This document shows, piece by piece, positions 11,654 through 24,617 of a DNA stretch of 64,000 bases. The position numbers were made by a program, and so were the translations under genes. Source of the DNA: Acanthacorydalis orientalis (lineage: Eukaryota; Arthropoda; Insecta; Megaloptera; Corydalidae); contig CM068313.1 of NCBI GenBank assembly GCA_034766995.1, positions 18,974,012 to 19,038,011 of the forward strand, in the 5' to 3' direction. The notes under the pieces are model-generated. The model worked only from the letters and a program-made list of their open reading frames with translations. It was not told the origin of the DNA and made no database searches. Each line of letters begins with the position of its first letter. The first letter of the stretch is position 1.

Positions 11654-14233
11654 ATGGCATCGCCGACACCTTCTTTTAACGATTCACTGTCTAGAGCTCA
11701 TTCTGTCGGATCATTCGGAGATCATACGGATTTCTTATCGTTTTCATCGTTAGCTGATTCTCCACTAACAATCAGTGACTCGTCTCCACCAGTCAGCGAT
11801 TCTGCTATTGGCGATTTACAAGAACTTAGTGGTTCAGATTTACTGTGCGGTGTTTGTCACGAGATACTTGCTGAGCCAAAAGTTTTACCGTGCTTCCATA
11901 CATTCTGTCTAACTTGCATTGAAAAAACTCAAACGCACCCAGACAAATTAACTTGTCCAAACTGCAATACAGACTGCGTACTCTCAAGTGGACTGACTGT
12001 ATTGAGTGGACCAGGAATATTATCTAATCTAATACCGAAAAATATAATCGAGCTTAACTCGGACTCTTCTACAGTTGCGGTACGTTGTACAGGCTGTAAG
12101 AGCAAAAAATCAGACGCAGTAGCACGTTGCATAGATTGCGCAAATTATTTGTGTCCGAATTGCGTAATGGCTCATCAATTTATGCATTGTTTCGAAGGCC
12201 ACAGGGTATTAAACCTAGGCGATACAAAAGACGAACAGAAGAATGGACTTGTAATTGGAAACGGAATTGGGGGAAACGAAGACAAAGCTGTATTCTGTCC
12301 TAGACACAAAATTGAAGTACTTAAATATTTTTGTAGAACTTGTTTAGTCCCAGTATGTAAGGAATGTACAGTTATAGAGCATCCGACTGGTTTACATGAC
12401 TGCGAACACATCACGGATGCTGGACCGAAACAGATAGAAGCAATGAATCAAGCCGTTCAAGAAGCAAAGACCAAAGCAACAGATATTCGTAACATGATAA
12501 AAAATTTAGAACATGGCTCGAGTCGTCTCCAAGTGCAGTATCACAAAGCTCAGAATGAAATTAATGATACTTTTCAGTTTTATCGTTCCATGTTAGAAGA
12601 ACGAAAACAAGAACTGTTGAAGGAACTAGAAAGTGTTTTTTCTGCCAAACAGATTTCGTTAGGAGTCGTCACTCAAAAAGGTCAAGAAACTGTAGATAAA
12701 ATTTATCAGACTTGCGATTTTGTCGATCGACTTACAAAATGTGCAAGTGTCGTCGAGCTGCTAATGTTCCGTAAATTGTTGGATACAAAATTGCAAGCAT
12801 TGATGAGCTATAGTCCAGATCAGAACGTCCAGACAGCATGCGAACTTGAATTCGTTTCTAACTATCAAGCAATACAGGTCGGAGTACGCAACACATTCGG
12901 TTATGTACGATCGAGTTCGGAAGTGAATGTTGGACCAAGCAAACAACCACCAATAGCACGTCCGACCAATGGATCTTTACTAAATGGATGCAGTTCAACT
13001 AGCAGCAGTGGAAGCAGCATGAACGGAAGTTCAGGAAGTCTCAATGGTGGAATACATAGTATGAACGGTGGAGGAATAAGTGGCACATCGGACAGACCAT
13101 TCTCTAATGGCCTTATGTCTTCGTCGAGCCAGTCAACATCGCCTTTCGAATCAAATATTATTTCAAAAAGGTTCAGTAGCGCAAATAGCTTAGGACCGTT
13201 TTCGACTACAGTCGGTGACATGAATCTCAATGGCATTAATCCATACGAAAAATGGTCAAACGGAGGAACTGAGAGTATTTTTCAGAATGGTGGTTCAGAT
13301 CATTTCTCATTGACATCTACAGCGCATGCAGATTCAATGCTTGATCTCACGTCGAAACTTATGTCAACTGCTATTTTCCCCCCAAAATCGCAAATAAAAC
13401 GTCAGAAAATGATCTATCACTGCAAATTCGGGGAATTCGGAGTAATGGAAGGCCAATTTACTGAACCCAGTGGCGTTGCAGTCAACGCACAGAATGATAT
13501 AATAGTTGCAGATACTAACAACCATCGCATTCAAATATTTGACAAAGAGGGTAGATTCAAATTTCAATTCGGCGAATGTGGAAAACGGGACGGTCAGCTG
13601 CTCTACCCAAACAGAGTAGCGGTCGTTCGTACTTCAGGCGATATTATTGTAACTGAAAGATCTCCAACTCACCAAATACAAATATACAATCAATACGGTC
13701 AATTTGTACGTAAATTTGGAGCGAATATTCTCCAACATCCCCGCGGTGTAACTGTCGATAATAAAGGACGCATTGTTGTCGTCGAATGCAAAGTCATGAG
13801 AGTTATTATATTCGACCAAACAGGGGGAGTGATTCAAAAATTCGGTTGTTCGAAACATTTAGAATTCCCCAATGGAGTTGTTGTCAATGATAAGCAAGAG
13901 ATTTTCATCAGCGATAATCGAGCTCATTGCGTCAAAGTGTTCAACTATGAAGGGACTTATTTACGACAGATTGGTGGAGAAGGTATAACGAATTATCCAA
14001 TCGGTGTTGGTATAAATGCAGCCGGCGAAATTCTTATTGCCGATAATCACAACAATTTCAATCTGACGATCTTCACACAAGACGGACAGCTTGTGTCAGC
14101 ATTAGAAAGCAAAGTAAAGCACGCACAGTGCTTCGACGTCGCACTCATGGACGATGGGTCCGTCGTGCTGGCGAGCAAAGACTACCGCCTCTACATCTAT
14201 CGTTATGTGCAGGTGCCGCCAATAGGCCTCTAA
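11654..14233 (+). CDS. brat: Brain tumor (Brat) TRIM-NHL protein, RING-containing
   Basis: Complete single-exon coding region, 859 aa. Brat is a translational repressor that binds mRNA through its NHL beta-propeller and limits growth and neural stem-cell self-renewal. Order seen: Ser-rich N-terminus starting MASPTPSF; C3HC4 RING at about 65-108 (CGVCHEIL, CFHTFCLTC, CPNC); B-box 1 at about 145-187; B-box 2 at about 215-256 (CPRHK, CRTC, CKEC); coiled coil about 260-350; Ser/Gly/Asn-rich linker; NHL repeats from about 586 (MIYHCKFGEFGVMEGQF) to the end. The NHL region is nearly identical to Drosophila Brat as I recall it. The ATG at 11654 was chosen because it gives the conserved MASPTPS start and lies just after a splice acceptor at 11633-11634. 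The RING is notable since Drosophila Brat lacks one. TRIM2/TRIM3-type relatives are the only alternative; the N-terminus and NHL favour Brat. Confidence 0.97.
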   Translation: MASPTPSFNDSLSRAHSVGSFGDHTDFLSFSSLADSPLTISDSSPPVSDSAIGDLQELSGSDLLCGVCHEILAEPKVLPCFHTFCLTCIEKTQTHPDKLTCPNCNTDCVLSSGLTVLSGPGILSNLIPKNIIELNSDSSTVAVRCTGCKSKKSDAVARCIDCANYLCPNCVMAHQFMHCFEGHRVLNLGDTKDEQKNGLVIGNGIGGNEDKAVFCPRHKIEVLKYFCRTCLVPVCKECTVIEHPTGLHDCEHITDAGPKQIEAMNQAVQEAKTKATDIRNMIKNLEHGSSRLQVQYHKAQNEINDTFQFYRSMLEERKQELLKELESVFSAKQISLGVVTQKGQETVDKIYQTCDFVDRLTKCASVVELLMFRKLLDTKLQALMSYSPDQNVQTACELEFVSNYQAIQVGVRNTFGYVRSSSEVNVGPSKQPPIARPTNGSLLNGCSSTSSSGSSMNGSSGSLNGGIHSMNGGGISGTSDRPFSNGLMSSSSQSTSPFESNIISKRFSSANSLGPFSTTVGDMNLNGINPYEKWSNGGTESIFQNGGSDHFSLTSTAHADSMLDLTSKLMSTAIFPPKSQIKRQKMIYHCKFGEFGVMEGQFTEPSGVAVNAQNDIIVADTNNHRIQIFDKEGRFKFQFGECGKRDGQLLYPNRVAVVRTSGDIIVTERSPTHQIQIYNQYGQFVRKFGANILQHPRGVTVDNKGRIVVVECKVMRVIIFDQTGGVIQKFGCSKHLEFPNGVVVNDKQEIFISDNRAHCVKVFNYEGTYLRQIGGEGITNYPIGVGINAAGEILIADNHNNFNLTIFTQDGQLVSALESKVKHAQCFDVALMDDGSVVLASKDYRLYIYRYVQVPPIGL

Positions 14234-14935
14234 ATTTTAACTTCTCCGCCCTGTCGGGTCTCTTCCCCTCGTATTTAAGATAAGTTAAATTTCATAAAAA
14301 TTAATTTTATACCGTATTCGATCGTGTCGACGCTTTGGATATTTAAAAATTGCTCGACGGCGAATGCCGCGTCGTTCGGCCGAATTCGCGTGTACTTCTA
14401 AACAGGGATAATTAAGAACATTTATATGATGTTGAATCGAACAATCTCGTCCGAGATGTATGTTCGAATTGTCGTTGTTTGTAGTCGGCGTTGAATTTAT
14501 TCATCAGTCCCACAACGAGGTCTATTTTAATATGCGTGTTTGCCGTAGTCCTCTTAGGAGTAGCTCAGCGTGCGCCACAAGGCCGCCGCACTTGTTATTT
14601 GTGGGGAGGAAACTCCTCTTGTTAAGTAGACCCTAGTCAAGCATGCCGGATTCGAGCGTCCGATCTGCGAACGACCGCCGACGTCGTGACTTATTTACTT
14701 GGCATCTAACCGTTTTTTTTTATACGTTCGATCGGAAACTTTGTTTCGGAAAACTGGTTTTTAGTTGTAATTTACTTGTGGCTGGAACAAGTGATTAAAC
14801 TTATGACGTCGGCTGTCATGCGTCCCCGCGCCATGTCACGCCATATCGAGTGATGTTTTGTTTTATTTACTTTCGTCCTACTTTTGTTAATATTTTTTAT
14901 ATTTAGTTGAAATCAATTTTCTGTGTGGTGCATGC

Positions 14936-14941
14936 AATAAA
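14936..14941 (+). terminator. Proximal brat poly(A) signal
   Basis: AATAAA about 700 bases after the brat stop codon, in the context GCATGCAATAAACCC. It sits at the end of the less AT-rich stretch, which makes it the most credible proximal cleavage signal. Confidence 0.5.
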
Positions 14942-14960
14942 CCCACCATCTCTGAGAATT

Positions 14961-15047
14961 ATTATTTTATTATTATTATTATTATGATTATTATTATTAT
15001 TATTATTATATTATGATTATATTATTATTATTATTAGTTGTAGTAAG
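14961..15047. repeat. (ATT)n trinucleotide repeat
   Basis: ATT repeats with three ATG interruptions, immediately after the proximal brat poly(A) signal. Confidence 0.9.
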
Positions 15048-15842
15048 TAGTAATATATTTTGTTATTAAAAATGCTGCCGAGTTTAAGATAAACAGCTCT
15101 CTGAACTGAGAAGTTTGCATGCAGTTTTTATTTCGTTATGAATCTCTGTTATTGACGAAGTAATGCGAATAAAACAGATACAAGTAATTTTGACACATGG
15201 CAATTGGGCTACTGCTGCTTAAAACATTATTTTCGTAATGTCGCATAACTCAATGTCTAATAGCAGAGATATATTTTTACCACTATTATTTATATATGTT
15301 TTAATTTATTTCCTACTATTTGTTATTTTATTTGATATATGTAAGTAGTAGTGAAGCGTTAGCATGTAATGCGGGGACTGAACAGATCTCAGTGACTACT
15401 CTTACCGGTCCCGATGCAATATTATATTGTCGTAAGATTCTTGTTTTTCAGTTGTTGTATTTGGACTTTGGCAATATCACAATTCAGTATTTGTATTAGC
15501 TGAAAGCCTATTCGATCATTGTAGTATTAGAATATTTAATGAATTGTGTATATTGCTCTCATTCCACAACCAGAGTAAAACCGAGTGCCCGCAATATATT
15601 ATACGAATGGTATTCCGTTTTCCACTTATTAATTTGTTGTTATATTATTATTGATTTTTAAATATAAACATTGTTCTTAAATTAATGTAAATCGTTTTGT
15701 TTTTGAATATTTTGTTGTAAATGCTTTTTTTTAATAATACCAATTCTTGCAGTTTTATTGTTTTCTTTTTCAAATTATTGTTTTTTGACAAAAAATGAGA
15801 TGATAACGTGATCAGTTTAAAATTGTTGTATCAGATACGAAA

Positions 15843-15846
<4 letters not shown>

Positions 15847-15919
<73 letters not shown>
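15847..15919. repeat. (TA)n microsatellite
   Basis: TA run of about 72 bases with one G interruption, downstream of brat. Confidence 0.9.
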
Positions 15920-17276
15920 ATAAATTATTATATGAAATGTGCAATCTTAACTTTTTCCGTAACACACCTTGTCATCTCATTTTCTTTTTCCTTTTTTACA
16001 AATACCATTTATGTAGTATCCGGCATGTGCCATCTCAGCATCCAGCACATTCGTATCAATGTCCGGACTTCCGTCGTGGACACTCTGATTACTGTCATTT
16101 TCTTCCTCACTTTGTGTATATCGTAGTATTTGTGGATTGACGAGTGTTTAGGCATGAAAGCACTTCTGCGTAAATTATATTCATATAAAATATCTGTCTA
16201 AAATTTTATGTGAGAGAAACAATCTTCCTGGGCCCAAGTTTTATCCTTTAGTAATAGGCATGTTAGGTTTATGGTATTTTTAATACCTGATATATCACAA
16301 CTTAACTTAGTCATTAGTGTATCGTAGTTTTTTTTAATGGTTGATAAAAATGAATGTAAGTGATTAATTCTGATCAAATTTGTGATGAGTTTGGGCTGTT
16401 ATGTGCGGCTTGCATTGAACTCTCTTCGGTACAAAGTTATGAGGAGGGGGGCCTGCACATTATAGTAATGTCAATGTTTTAAACTACACTGTTTTGGTAA
16501 GACTGAATTCAATCACATACCGAAAAATTTTTACTACAAGGTTATGATGCTTTTGCTACAACAGGAGGTAAGTCTTTGTTCGCTGCGAGTCGTTCATTTT
16601 AGTGTTCGAACGAAAGAAAAGTCGGGGTGAGAACTAATCGATTGACTATTATGTAAAGTGTGTTTCAGATTGTGATCGTACACAGTTCTTACCAGCACTG
16701 ATTATTTTGTGGTCAACTTTGAAACTACTACAGAAAATGTTTTACCCATTTGTCTGTTCATACCAAAATCAGCTAATGGGTTTCTACTTTCATGTCAATT
16801 ACTCTAGGGAACATATTTTAACCAGTTACATGTGTACATAACTTATCTAGTCTGTACTTTTTTCATAAATAATTATTTGCTGATTTATGTGAGAATATTT
16901 TATAAGTGGAGTTATACATTCTGCAAACTGTTACAGTGGCGCAAATAATAATCATTTTAATTAATTTTTTTAAGATATAATAGAAAGTAAATTGTTTAGT
17001 AAAGTCCTGCATTGTAAAATTGAACGAGTAGAGTGTAATTTTTGAGTACACAATCTGGAAATGTATTATAGGGTAGTACTACTCTTTTACATGTATGTGT
17101 ATTTGTGTGTAAACAAACGTGTGTGCGCGTGTGTTGAATATAAATATAGTTGACTGCATATACACTTATGGATAAGCATACAATATTGAATCAACGAAAC
17201 AGAGTACTATCGTCGCGGATGCATTCATAAAAGAAGAAATATACTTTTTATATATGCATGTATCTATGAATTATAT

Positions 17277-17299
17277 GTATGTGTATATGTGTATATGTA

Positions 17300-17337
<38 letters not shown>
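17277..17337. repeat. TG/TA microsatellite
   Basis: GTATATGT-type interruptions passing into a pure TA run. Confidence 0.85.
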
Positions 17338-17339
<2 letters not shown>

Positions 17340-20300
17340 ACGTATGTACATACATATTACATATGCACACGCGCACACATTCAATCGCAAATGCATAGAC
17401 ACATACATAGTCTATTTTTGTTGATATCAAATCGTATGCAGTTTTTAATAATATTACAACATTAATAATTGTGTTTTGTATGGTCCGTTGGACATTTATT
17501 CTTTCACGACATCTGTTTAATTTCCATGATACATTTTTTTATTCACATACTATCTAAATTTAGCTTTTTTATTTGTATTACGAAAACATGTGTTTTAAAA
17601 ATTACTAATTATTAATATTTACTAAAAACTGTAATAATTGAGTGAGTCATCTACGCGTTGTAATAAAAAGTTACAATTGATTACCAAAAATATACATAAT
17701 AAAAAATTAATTCAGCATAATTATTTGTAACTTGAACAAAAACAGTTAAATAGACATGTGTAAAAAAGGAAATTAAGAGTCCGATTTTCGTATTACTCAA
17801 TATTATTATATAAATATATACAGATAATCAAAATAACAGACTGTGATCAGCAGAATGGCCTTTCCACACAACTAATGCATACATTTTAACAGGAGTGAGT
17901 ATTTGTTAATAAGCTCAAAGTAATGGTATCATGTGACCGTAAGTAATCATGAAAATGTATGGTAAATTACCTTGATCGTTTGAAATCAAAATTACAAAAT
18001 GATTACATTTTGAAAATCAAACTAATTTAATAAATCAAAAATATTTACTTGATCATCCGATAACAAGTTATCATATTTTTTTATCTTATTTAAAAAGTAC
18101 ACATTATTCACATATTATTCTAATTAATAATTTATATTTGGGAATAATGTTCAACGTGTCATCAAATCAATCCATACCCTTAATGAAAAATAAGAAAACT
18201 ATAAAAAAACTTCCTGATCACTTGCACAAATCAAACTGCATCCACCTCTGTCAACACTTGTAAGCTTGTTGAACTGAATGTAGCTGGACGTCGTGGACCA
18301 AAATATTTTTACTCCACGTCACATATAAGTGACATAACTACAACCTTTCTTACATTTTTATTTCTGAATCAAGTAAGAAATTAAAATTCCTCTAAATGTG
18401 TCAGCAATATCTGCACTCTATTCTGAAATTTTCCACTCCACCCTATCAAAGTAGTAAAGAGTAGTGCGTATCATGATAAGAAGGTATTTAAAACAATTTT
18501 TGTTATGTATTTTTTATAAAAAATTATATATATTTAACAGAATAAAAATTCAAATTTCCATTAAGGATACCAAAAGCTTTTACAAAAAGTAGAGATCTTT
18601 TATCTTTTCACTGGATTGTTATTTTACGAATAAGGACTAAACAGCAAAAGTTGTTTTTGTTTAATATTCACTTGTTGTATATGCATTTTGTACGAAATTA
18701 TTTGTAAATACAACTAATTATACTAACTATACAAGCTGGTCGATAGTATAATCTCCAGTTAATAATGAAATGTACACGGCTTCATTTTTCAATATTATTA
18801 TTATATTTCAAAAAAAAAAAAAAAAAAATTGTTAGATTTTGAACATAACATGGCACTAACCGTAGTAAATGTTAATTTATTGTTAATATTACTAGTAGAC
18901 TATTGAAATCTGTAGCCTCGGTACATTTTTGTGTCGGTGCGAGTATGAACTGAAACATTTGACGATATGTAGTGAATCGGAGAGTTTATTTCGTTAAATA
19001 GCAGTCCACTTTGTCTATTTGAGACGCGGCGACCAAATGACTAATAAGCTTTGTCTCTTTTTGTATCTAGTCTTTATCGTATAATTCTTATGGTATTTTA
19101 ATACATAAGTACTTGCTAAGTTTATGTAAAATATTAAATTTTGTGGGCTTTTGTACATAACTCCATAACTTTTTGCCAATATGTGTGTGTAATTAAGTAC
19201 TATTTTTATTATCTTTAATAAGTGTGATTTTAAAATAACCATATCGTGAAATGGTATATGATCTTTTCTGGGAAACGTATTTAAAACTTAAATATTTGTA
19301 TTTAATAGATTTTTCATGTAACAATTAAGATTTACAGCAGTGATTGGCATACCCTTCATTTGGCATCACAATCTATATTATATTTTTATTAAATCCATTC
19401 AACAATAAACCAAATTAAGGAAAATAAAATAAAAATAATACACCAAATAATATAATAAAATATTTCAAGTTTTACAGTACAATTTTACTTTCTTGTATCA
19501 TTAATTTTAAATTTATGTTTGATTTCATCGCATCAAAATATTTATACAACGAAATAAAATAAAGTTTATATTAACATTGTGAAGTCAAATGAAACTGGTA
19601 GATCGTCATTTCTTTTCAAATCATTGTTAGCAACTTGAACACCATTTGAAGATGTCTGCCTGCCGCTGAAGCGGATATATGTACAATATATATACATATA
19701 TGTGTGTTTATAACATAGTCACATATGCACTCTTTAGCTATTTCATCTATATTATAATTAAGAAACCGGGCTTGTTATGAAAGAGTGCATGAGTGAAAAA
19801 AGTATGTTATGAATTGGCCGTTAATATGTAAACATAATCATTTTGGAAATGTGGATAATATGTAAGGAACAATCATTTTACCGTTATATTTTTGACTATA
19901 CCTTTATTAATTGTTGGCGTACATAGTAGCTGTAGGTATAAGAAGTATTTTAATACATTCCGAATTTGTGAAAATATGAATACTGTCATTATTAATTATT
20001 ACTAATGAAATAAGCTTTTACACAAACAAATCCCTGCATGTATATAACACTAAATAAAAACCCCTGCTCAATTGTCATTTGTTTAATCTGAAGCAATTGC
20101 CAAACATTTCTTAAAACACAAATTATTCTGACAGTCTCTAAGTTTGAATGACTGCAACTAATTTGTGTTCTAAGAAATACGTAATCGTATGACTTGTTAC
20201 TCAATTGTTGCTATCTCAGTGAACAATCGTATCACTGCACTTCCATGCGCACATAAAATGCCATGTTATATGAAATAATTAACAAAATACTTATTTTAAT

Positions 20301-23128
20301 ATACACATTCGCTATTGTAAGTTGTGTAGGATATTTGTAGGCTAACAAAGCTTTGTCCGTCACTGTTCCTGCCACAGTACCTTTTGTGTACATTTGTATG
20401 TGTGCTACATTTTGCTTCCCTAAATGTTTTTTTTTTTTACTTATTTTTATTATATTTCTTGTGTTGCTTTATAGCTTGTCTTTAATTGTTACCTATATTT
20501 TGATTTTCTTCTTGAATTAAAATGAAAAAATAGCATTTCATTTATTTATATTACGTAATTAAATAAACTCCAAAAATGTATTAGTTCTTATATAAACTTT
20601 ATATAGAATTTTTGAAAAACAAATCGACCAAGTATAAATACTGATAATTTTAATTTACTATGATACTATATTACAAGTTTAAGTGTTTTGGTTATTTAAA
20701 TGCTTGCTTGTGGTGTGTTGGTCTTAATTATTATCTATTGAGTAGCCTTTGAGTGTTTTGTAGTTGGTATTCATAGTAAAGTAGTGCTATTTAATAGATA
20801 TATTTAACTGTTAGAGCCATCAGCCTTATCTAAGTGATTATTATTCGATTGCATTCTACTGTGTGCAGATGTTTTACAATGTACCTTGTGACTGCTGCAA
20901 AATTAATATTTTTATGTAAACAACTAACAATAATATGTTGAGTAAAATAAAAATTGTTGAAATTATGTTAGTTATTAGAAGCTCACATCTGTAGCCAAAT
21001 GTCTAAAACCTCAAAACTTAATCATGAGATGCATGACAGTGCCATTGTATGAAAAGCAGCACATAAGTAATCACATCTACAATAATACCTTTTATGGATG
21101 GCGCTGATATGTGCAGTTGGTCGGAATCTTAATTTCTGATCAACATTTAAATGCAATCTTAATATTTCTTGTTATGGCAATACTTTAAAAACACAAAATA
21201 ATCCTGATAATTTTTTAATCGTTTTGCTCTCCACGTATAATACATCAAACCACTTAACTCTTAAGACTGAAATTGTTTAAAGAAAAATATTTGAAAAATC
21301 AATTTTTAAATATAATACGTTTTCGAAATTGTTGTTCGATTGATAAATTTAATTATTACTTGTAAAACATGCATCTGGTGATGGCGAATGTATAAAAATG
21401 TAAAGGCTAAAATTAATATGTGTGGAGCAGTGATGAAAAATAAGTAATTAAGTCAGTAACTCTCATTGTTATAACAAAAGATGCATGTATCTGTAAACAA
21501 AAAAAAATGAGTAAACTGACAGTAGCAAAGATCAATTTAAAAGTTTTGTATATTTCACTTGTTCTTCACTGCAGCACCCGTAACTTAGCCTGTTTTGTTT
21601 AATTTGAAATTATGATGTTAAAGTTTTGGAAAAGTATTGAAACACTAAATGTTGTTTCCATTTTTACCATCATCTGGTACATTGATATTATATTTTCAAG
21701 TTTGAAACACAAATAAATGTATTTCATACTTGTATTGTTTTGCCATCATCTAATCCTGTGTTCGAACCTCAACACAATTTAATGTGAAAATCAGTATAAG
21801 TCAGAGAACTGTTAATAAACACCATTATTTTAAAAAGATAAGAAGCATTGTTATGCTTCTTTCAATATTTACAGTAGTTGGAAAACGAAATTGTTAATCG
21901 TCTTAAAAAAAATCAAAAAGAAAAAAATAAAAAAAAAATATGTTTTTGGATGATAAGGTACATCATTTCTAGTTTAAAATGCAATATCTCTTGTTCTACG
22001 GTTTTCAAGAAACGCACATTTATTTTCTTTTATTATATAATATATTTAAACTTGTTGAGAATGATTGATAACATCTGAATATATCTGATACTTAATTGTA
22101 TTATTGTAAAGATGAATTTTCTCGTGTATTCAGGTGTCACTTCATTCACAATAACTAAACTTTTCTTGCACACTGTTGTCATGTTACACTCAGAGAAACA
22201 TTTTAATTATCATATGTTGTAATAATGCATATTTTTGAAATAAAACCGTTATTAAATTGTAATATTTGGGCATGTCCCTTTTATAACATTTAAATTATTT
22301 ATATGTTTTGATTTTATTATATCAGAAGTTTCTATTTTTCATATAGAACAGTTTTCTTGTTATATAAACTAAGTGTGCCTAGTCAGTAGAGTTCAGGTCA
22401 ATTTTATGAAGAATTATTTTAAAATATGTAATAGTATTAAAATGTCGTGCAGTTCCAGAAAGTAACGTAATCAAGGGATACAAGATCATTGAATGGTTAG
22501 CAGGCCCTAATAGGCCCATTGCACGTGTCTTGTCCACTGTTGAATTTCTATTTTGAATTGTCATGGCCTGTATTGTATTATTTCATTTCAATAAATCGCC
22601 AAATGTAAATCTGTGTTATCTTGTTATTTTTAATTCAAGTATATAATAAATTAATTCAACACAAACTTATTTATATATTCTACTGATATGCAATCCTTAT
22701 TTGTCATTAAAACAGTATGCTATTGACTTAAATTAGATATGCATCTATATTTGAAATTAGTAATGAGTGTATATATAAATTATATCTAGAAAACACCTTA
22801 ATTAATATTGAAATATTCAATTAATAATATACATTTAATTTTCTGTGGAAATAATATAGACAAGATGAATATTTTATATACATTAGCTACAAGTAAATTA
22901 TTTAAATGCATGATTAAAATAAATTTTTACTTTCAAATTAATAAGGAGAACAATAAATATAAATAATTGAAAAGGTATTACACCTATACCCATCTTTACT
23001 TTTTTTTCCTTAGATTGTACGTATAGATTATACCTTATCTAATATTTAAATTTCACTTGTGAATAAAATGAACATTATTATATATTACTTCTTTCATTTT
23101 CTTTAAACAGAAGAATAACCTATTAAAC

Positions 23129-23132
<4 letters not shown>

Positions 23133-23200
<68 letters not shown>
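23133..23200. repeat. (TA)n microsatellite
   Basis: Uninterrupted TA run of about 68 bases. Confidence 0.9.
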
Positions 23201-23203
<3 letters not shown>

Positions 23204-24356
23204 ATAACAATCATACATGTAGATTTCTTTTAGTGTCAAATGTTTATTAAATATATAACCTTAAAGAAGTCGGTTTTATACAATAATGGCCCTTTAAAGT
23301 TACACTTGCAACTAAATTGTTTATATTAACAGTATCTTTAAAATATAAATAATTTATAAACATTAACAAACCAGTTAGTAACTATTGATGAATAATAATT
23401 CGTTGTTATTTGATTATTAAAGAACAATACTTCCATTTATCATTATATATAATATTAATTAAGCACATATTAAATACTAGCAACTATAATAATCAGTTTC
23501 TAGCAAGGTTTATATATCAGTTCTATGTATTAATAATTAAAAACAAATCTAACCTATATGACTAATATACAAGATTCAATTGAACAATATTTTGGTAAAT
23601 AGTACTATAAAATGAATATAAATAACAATTTCAAGTACTTATAGATGAATACTATAAATGTTTGTGACAGTATTTATTAAACTCGCATTAATCAAATCAT
23701 ACATTGAGGTTTACCTATATTTATTTGTTTCATAATTCTTGAATTTTAATTAAGAAAATAGCAATTGAAGTTTTCTAATATCTATTCTAAATTTTCAGTA
23801 TAAAACATTAAACAGTTAAATATTTTACTTTATAACATAACTTTGTTTAAAATAGTTTAGAATATATAATACATAACAGTAAATTTGTCAAAAATTAGAT
23901 GAATAAAAATAATTCATAAATTATTAAATAAACCATACTATAAATTATTTTCTTTTTTCTTAAGTCAAATAAATAAAAGAAGGGAATTACTAAAATATCA
24001 AAATAACATCCAAGAAAATTTATGTAAGAAAAATTAATTACTATATGATGAAGGAAATAAAAGAAATGATGGGTCATATCAATGAAAAATCATTTTTAAT
24101 GTTTTCAATTAAAATTTTTATTTATTAATAATTTATAATAATAATTATTTTCATGTACTTTTCTCTTAATAACACTGAATACATATCTATTAAAAAAAAC
24201 ATTTACTATGTTTTAATGAAAAGTTAATTAACAAGTACTTCTATATTTTAGTCATTTGAATGGCAATTATATTACATATAAAAAATATACTTTATTTTCT
24301 CTACTAATTCAAATATATTTTGCAACTAATGATTTAGAGATACACAATGCATGTGC

Positions 24357-24359
<3 letters not shown>

Positions 24360-24415
<56 letters not shown>
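24360..24415. repeat. (TA)n microsatellite
   Basis: TA run of about 54 bases, 200 bases downstream of the mtSSB stop. Confidence 0.9.
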
Positions 24416-24418
<3 letters not shown>

Positions 24419-24617
24419 CACACTACAGTTTTGAACTCTCATATAGAGTTTATCTTACAAAACATACATTTTTAAAATAAATATTTTCAGGACTTATGAT
24501 ATTGTATAATCAGCAAGTTTTAACTAAGGTAAGAATAAAAAGTATTTATTATTTAACTAATAAAAAACAATTAGATTGTTATTTTATATTCCAATTACAC
24601 AATTAATAAGAGAAAAA

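Larger units (their letters stand above)
14234..22595 (+). other. Putative long brat 3' UTR tract
   Basis: No coding region is recognisable across about 8.4 kb downstream of the brat stop. The first 700 bases are clearly less AT-rich than the surroundings and end at an AATAAA at 14936-14941; another lies at 15168-15173. Further AATAAA sites occur downstream, one at 22590-22595. A Pumilio-type TGTAAATA is at 18703-18710. A 3' UTR to about 14.96 kb is likely. Extension toward 22.6 kb is an inference, prompted by the known neural-specific 3' UTR lengthening of brat in Drosophila. Confidence 0.4.
22600..24617. other. AT-rich intergenic DNA, no gene seen
   Basis: Between the brat downstream tract and mtSSB. 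It contains two long TA arrays and no recognisable coding sequence on either strand. A TTTATT at 24545-24550 is an AATAAA on the minus strand about 70 bases past the mtSSB stop, so the mtSSB 3' UTR probably ends near there. Confidence 0.6.

Noticed and set aside
12901..13236. Minus-strand frames inside brat
   Set aside because: Shadow frames antisense to the confident brat exon, with no domain. The other antisense and out-of-frame frames in the ZFYVE1-like and stardust coding exons were rejected for the same reason.
15808..16140. 110-codon frame downstream of brat
   Set aside because: Starts in a TA array and lies in the likely brat 3' UTR; no domain.
18810..18829. Poly(A) run suggestive of a retroposed sequence
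   Set aside because: No gene-like sequence upstream and no target duplication seen; ordinary homopolymer in AT-rich DNA.
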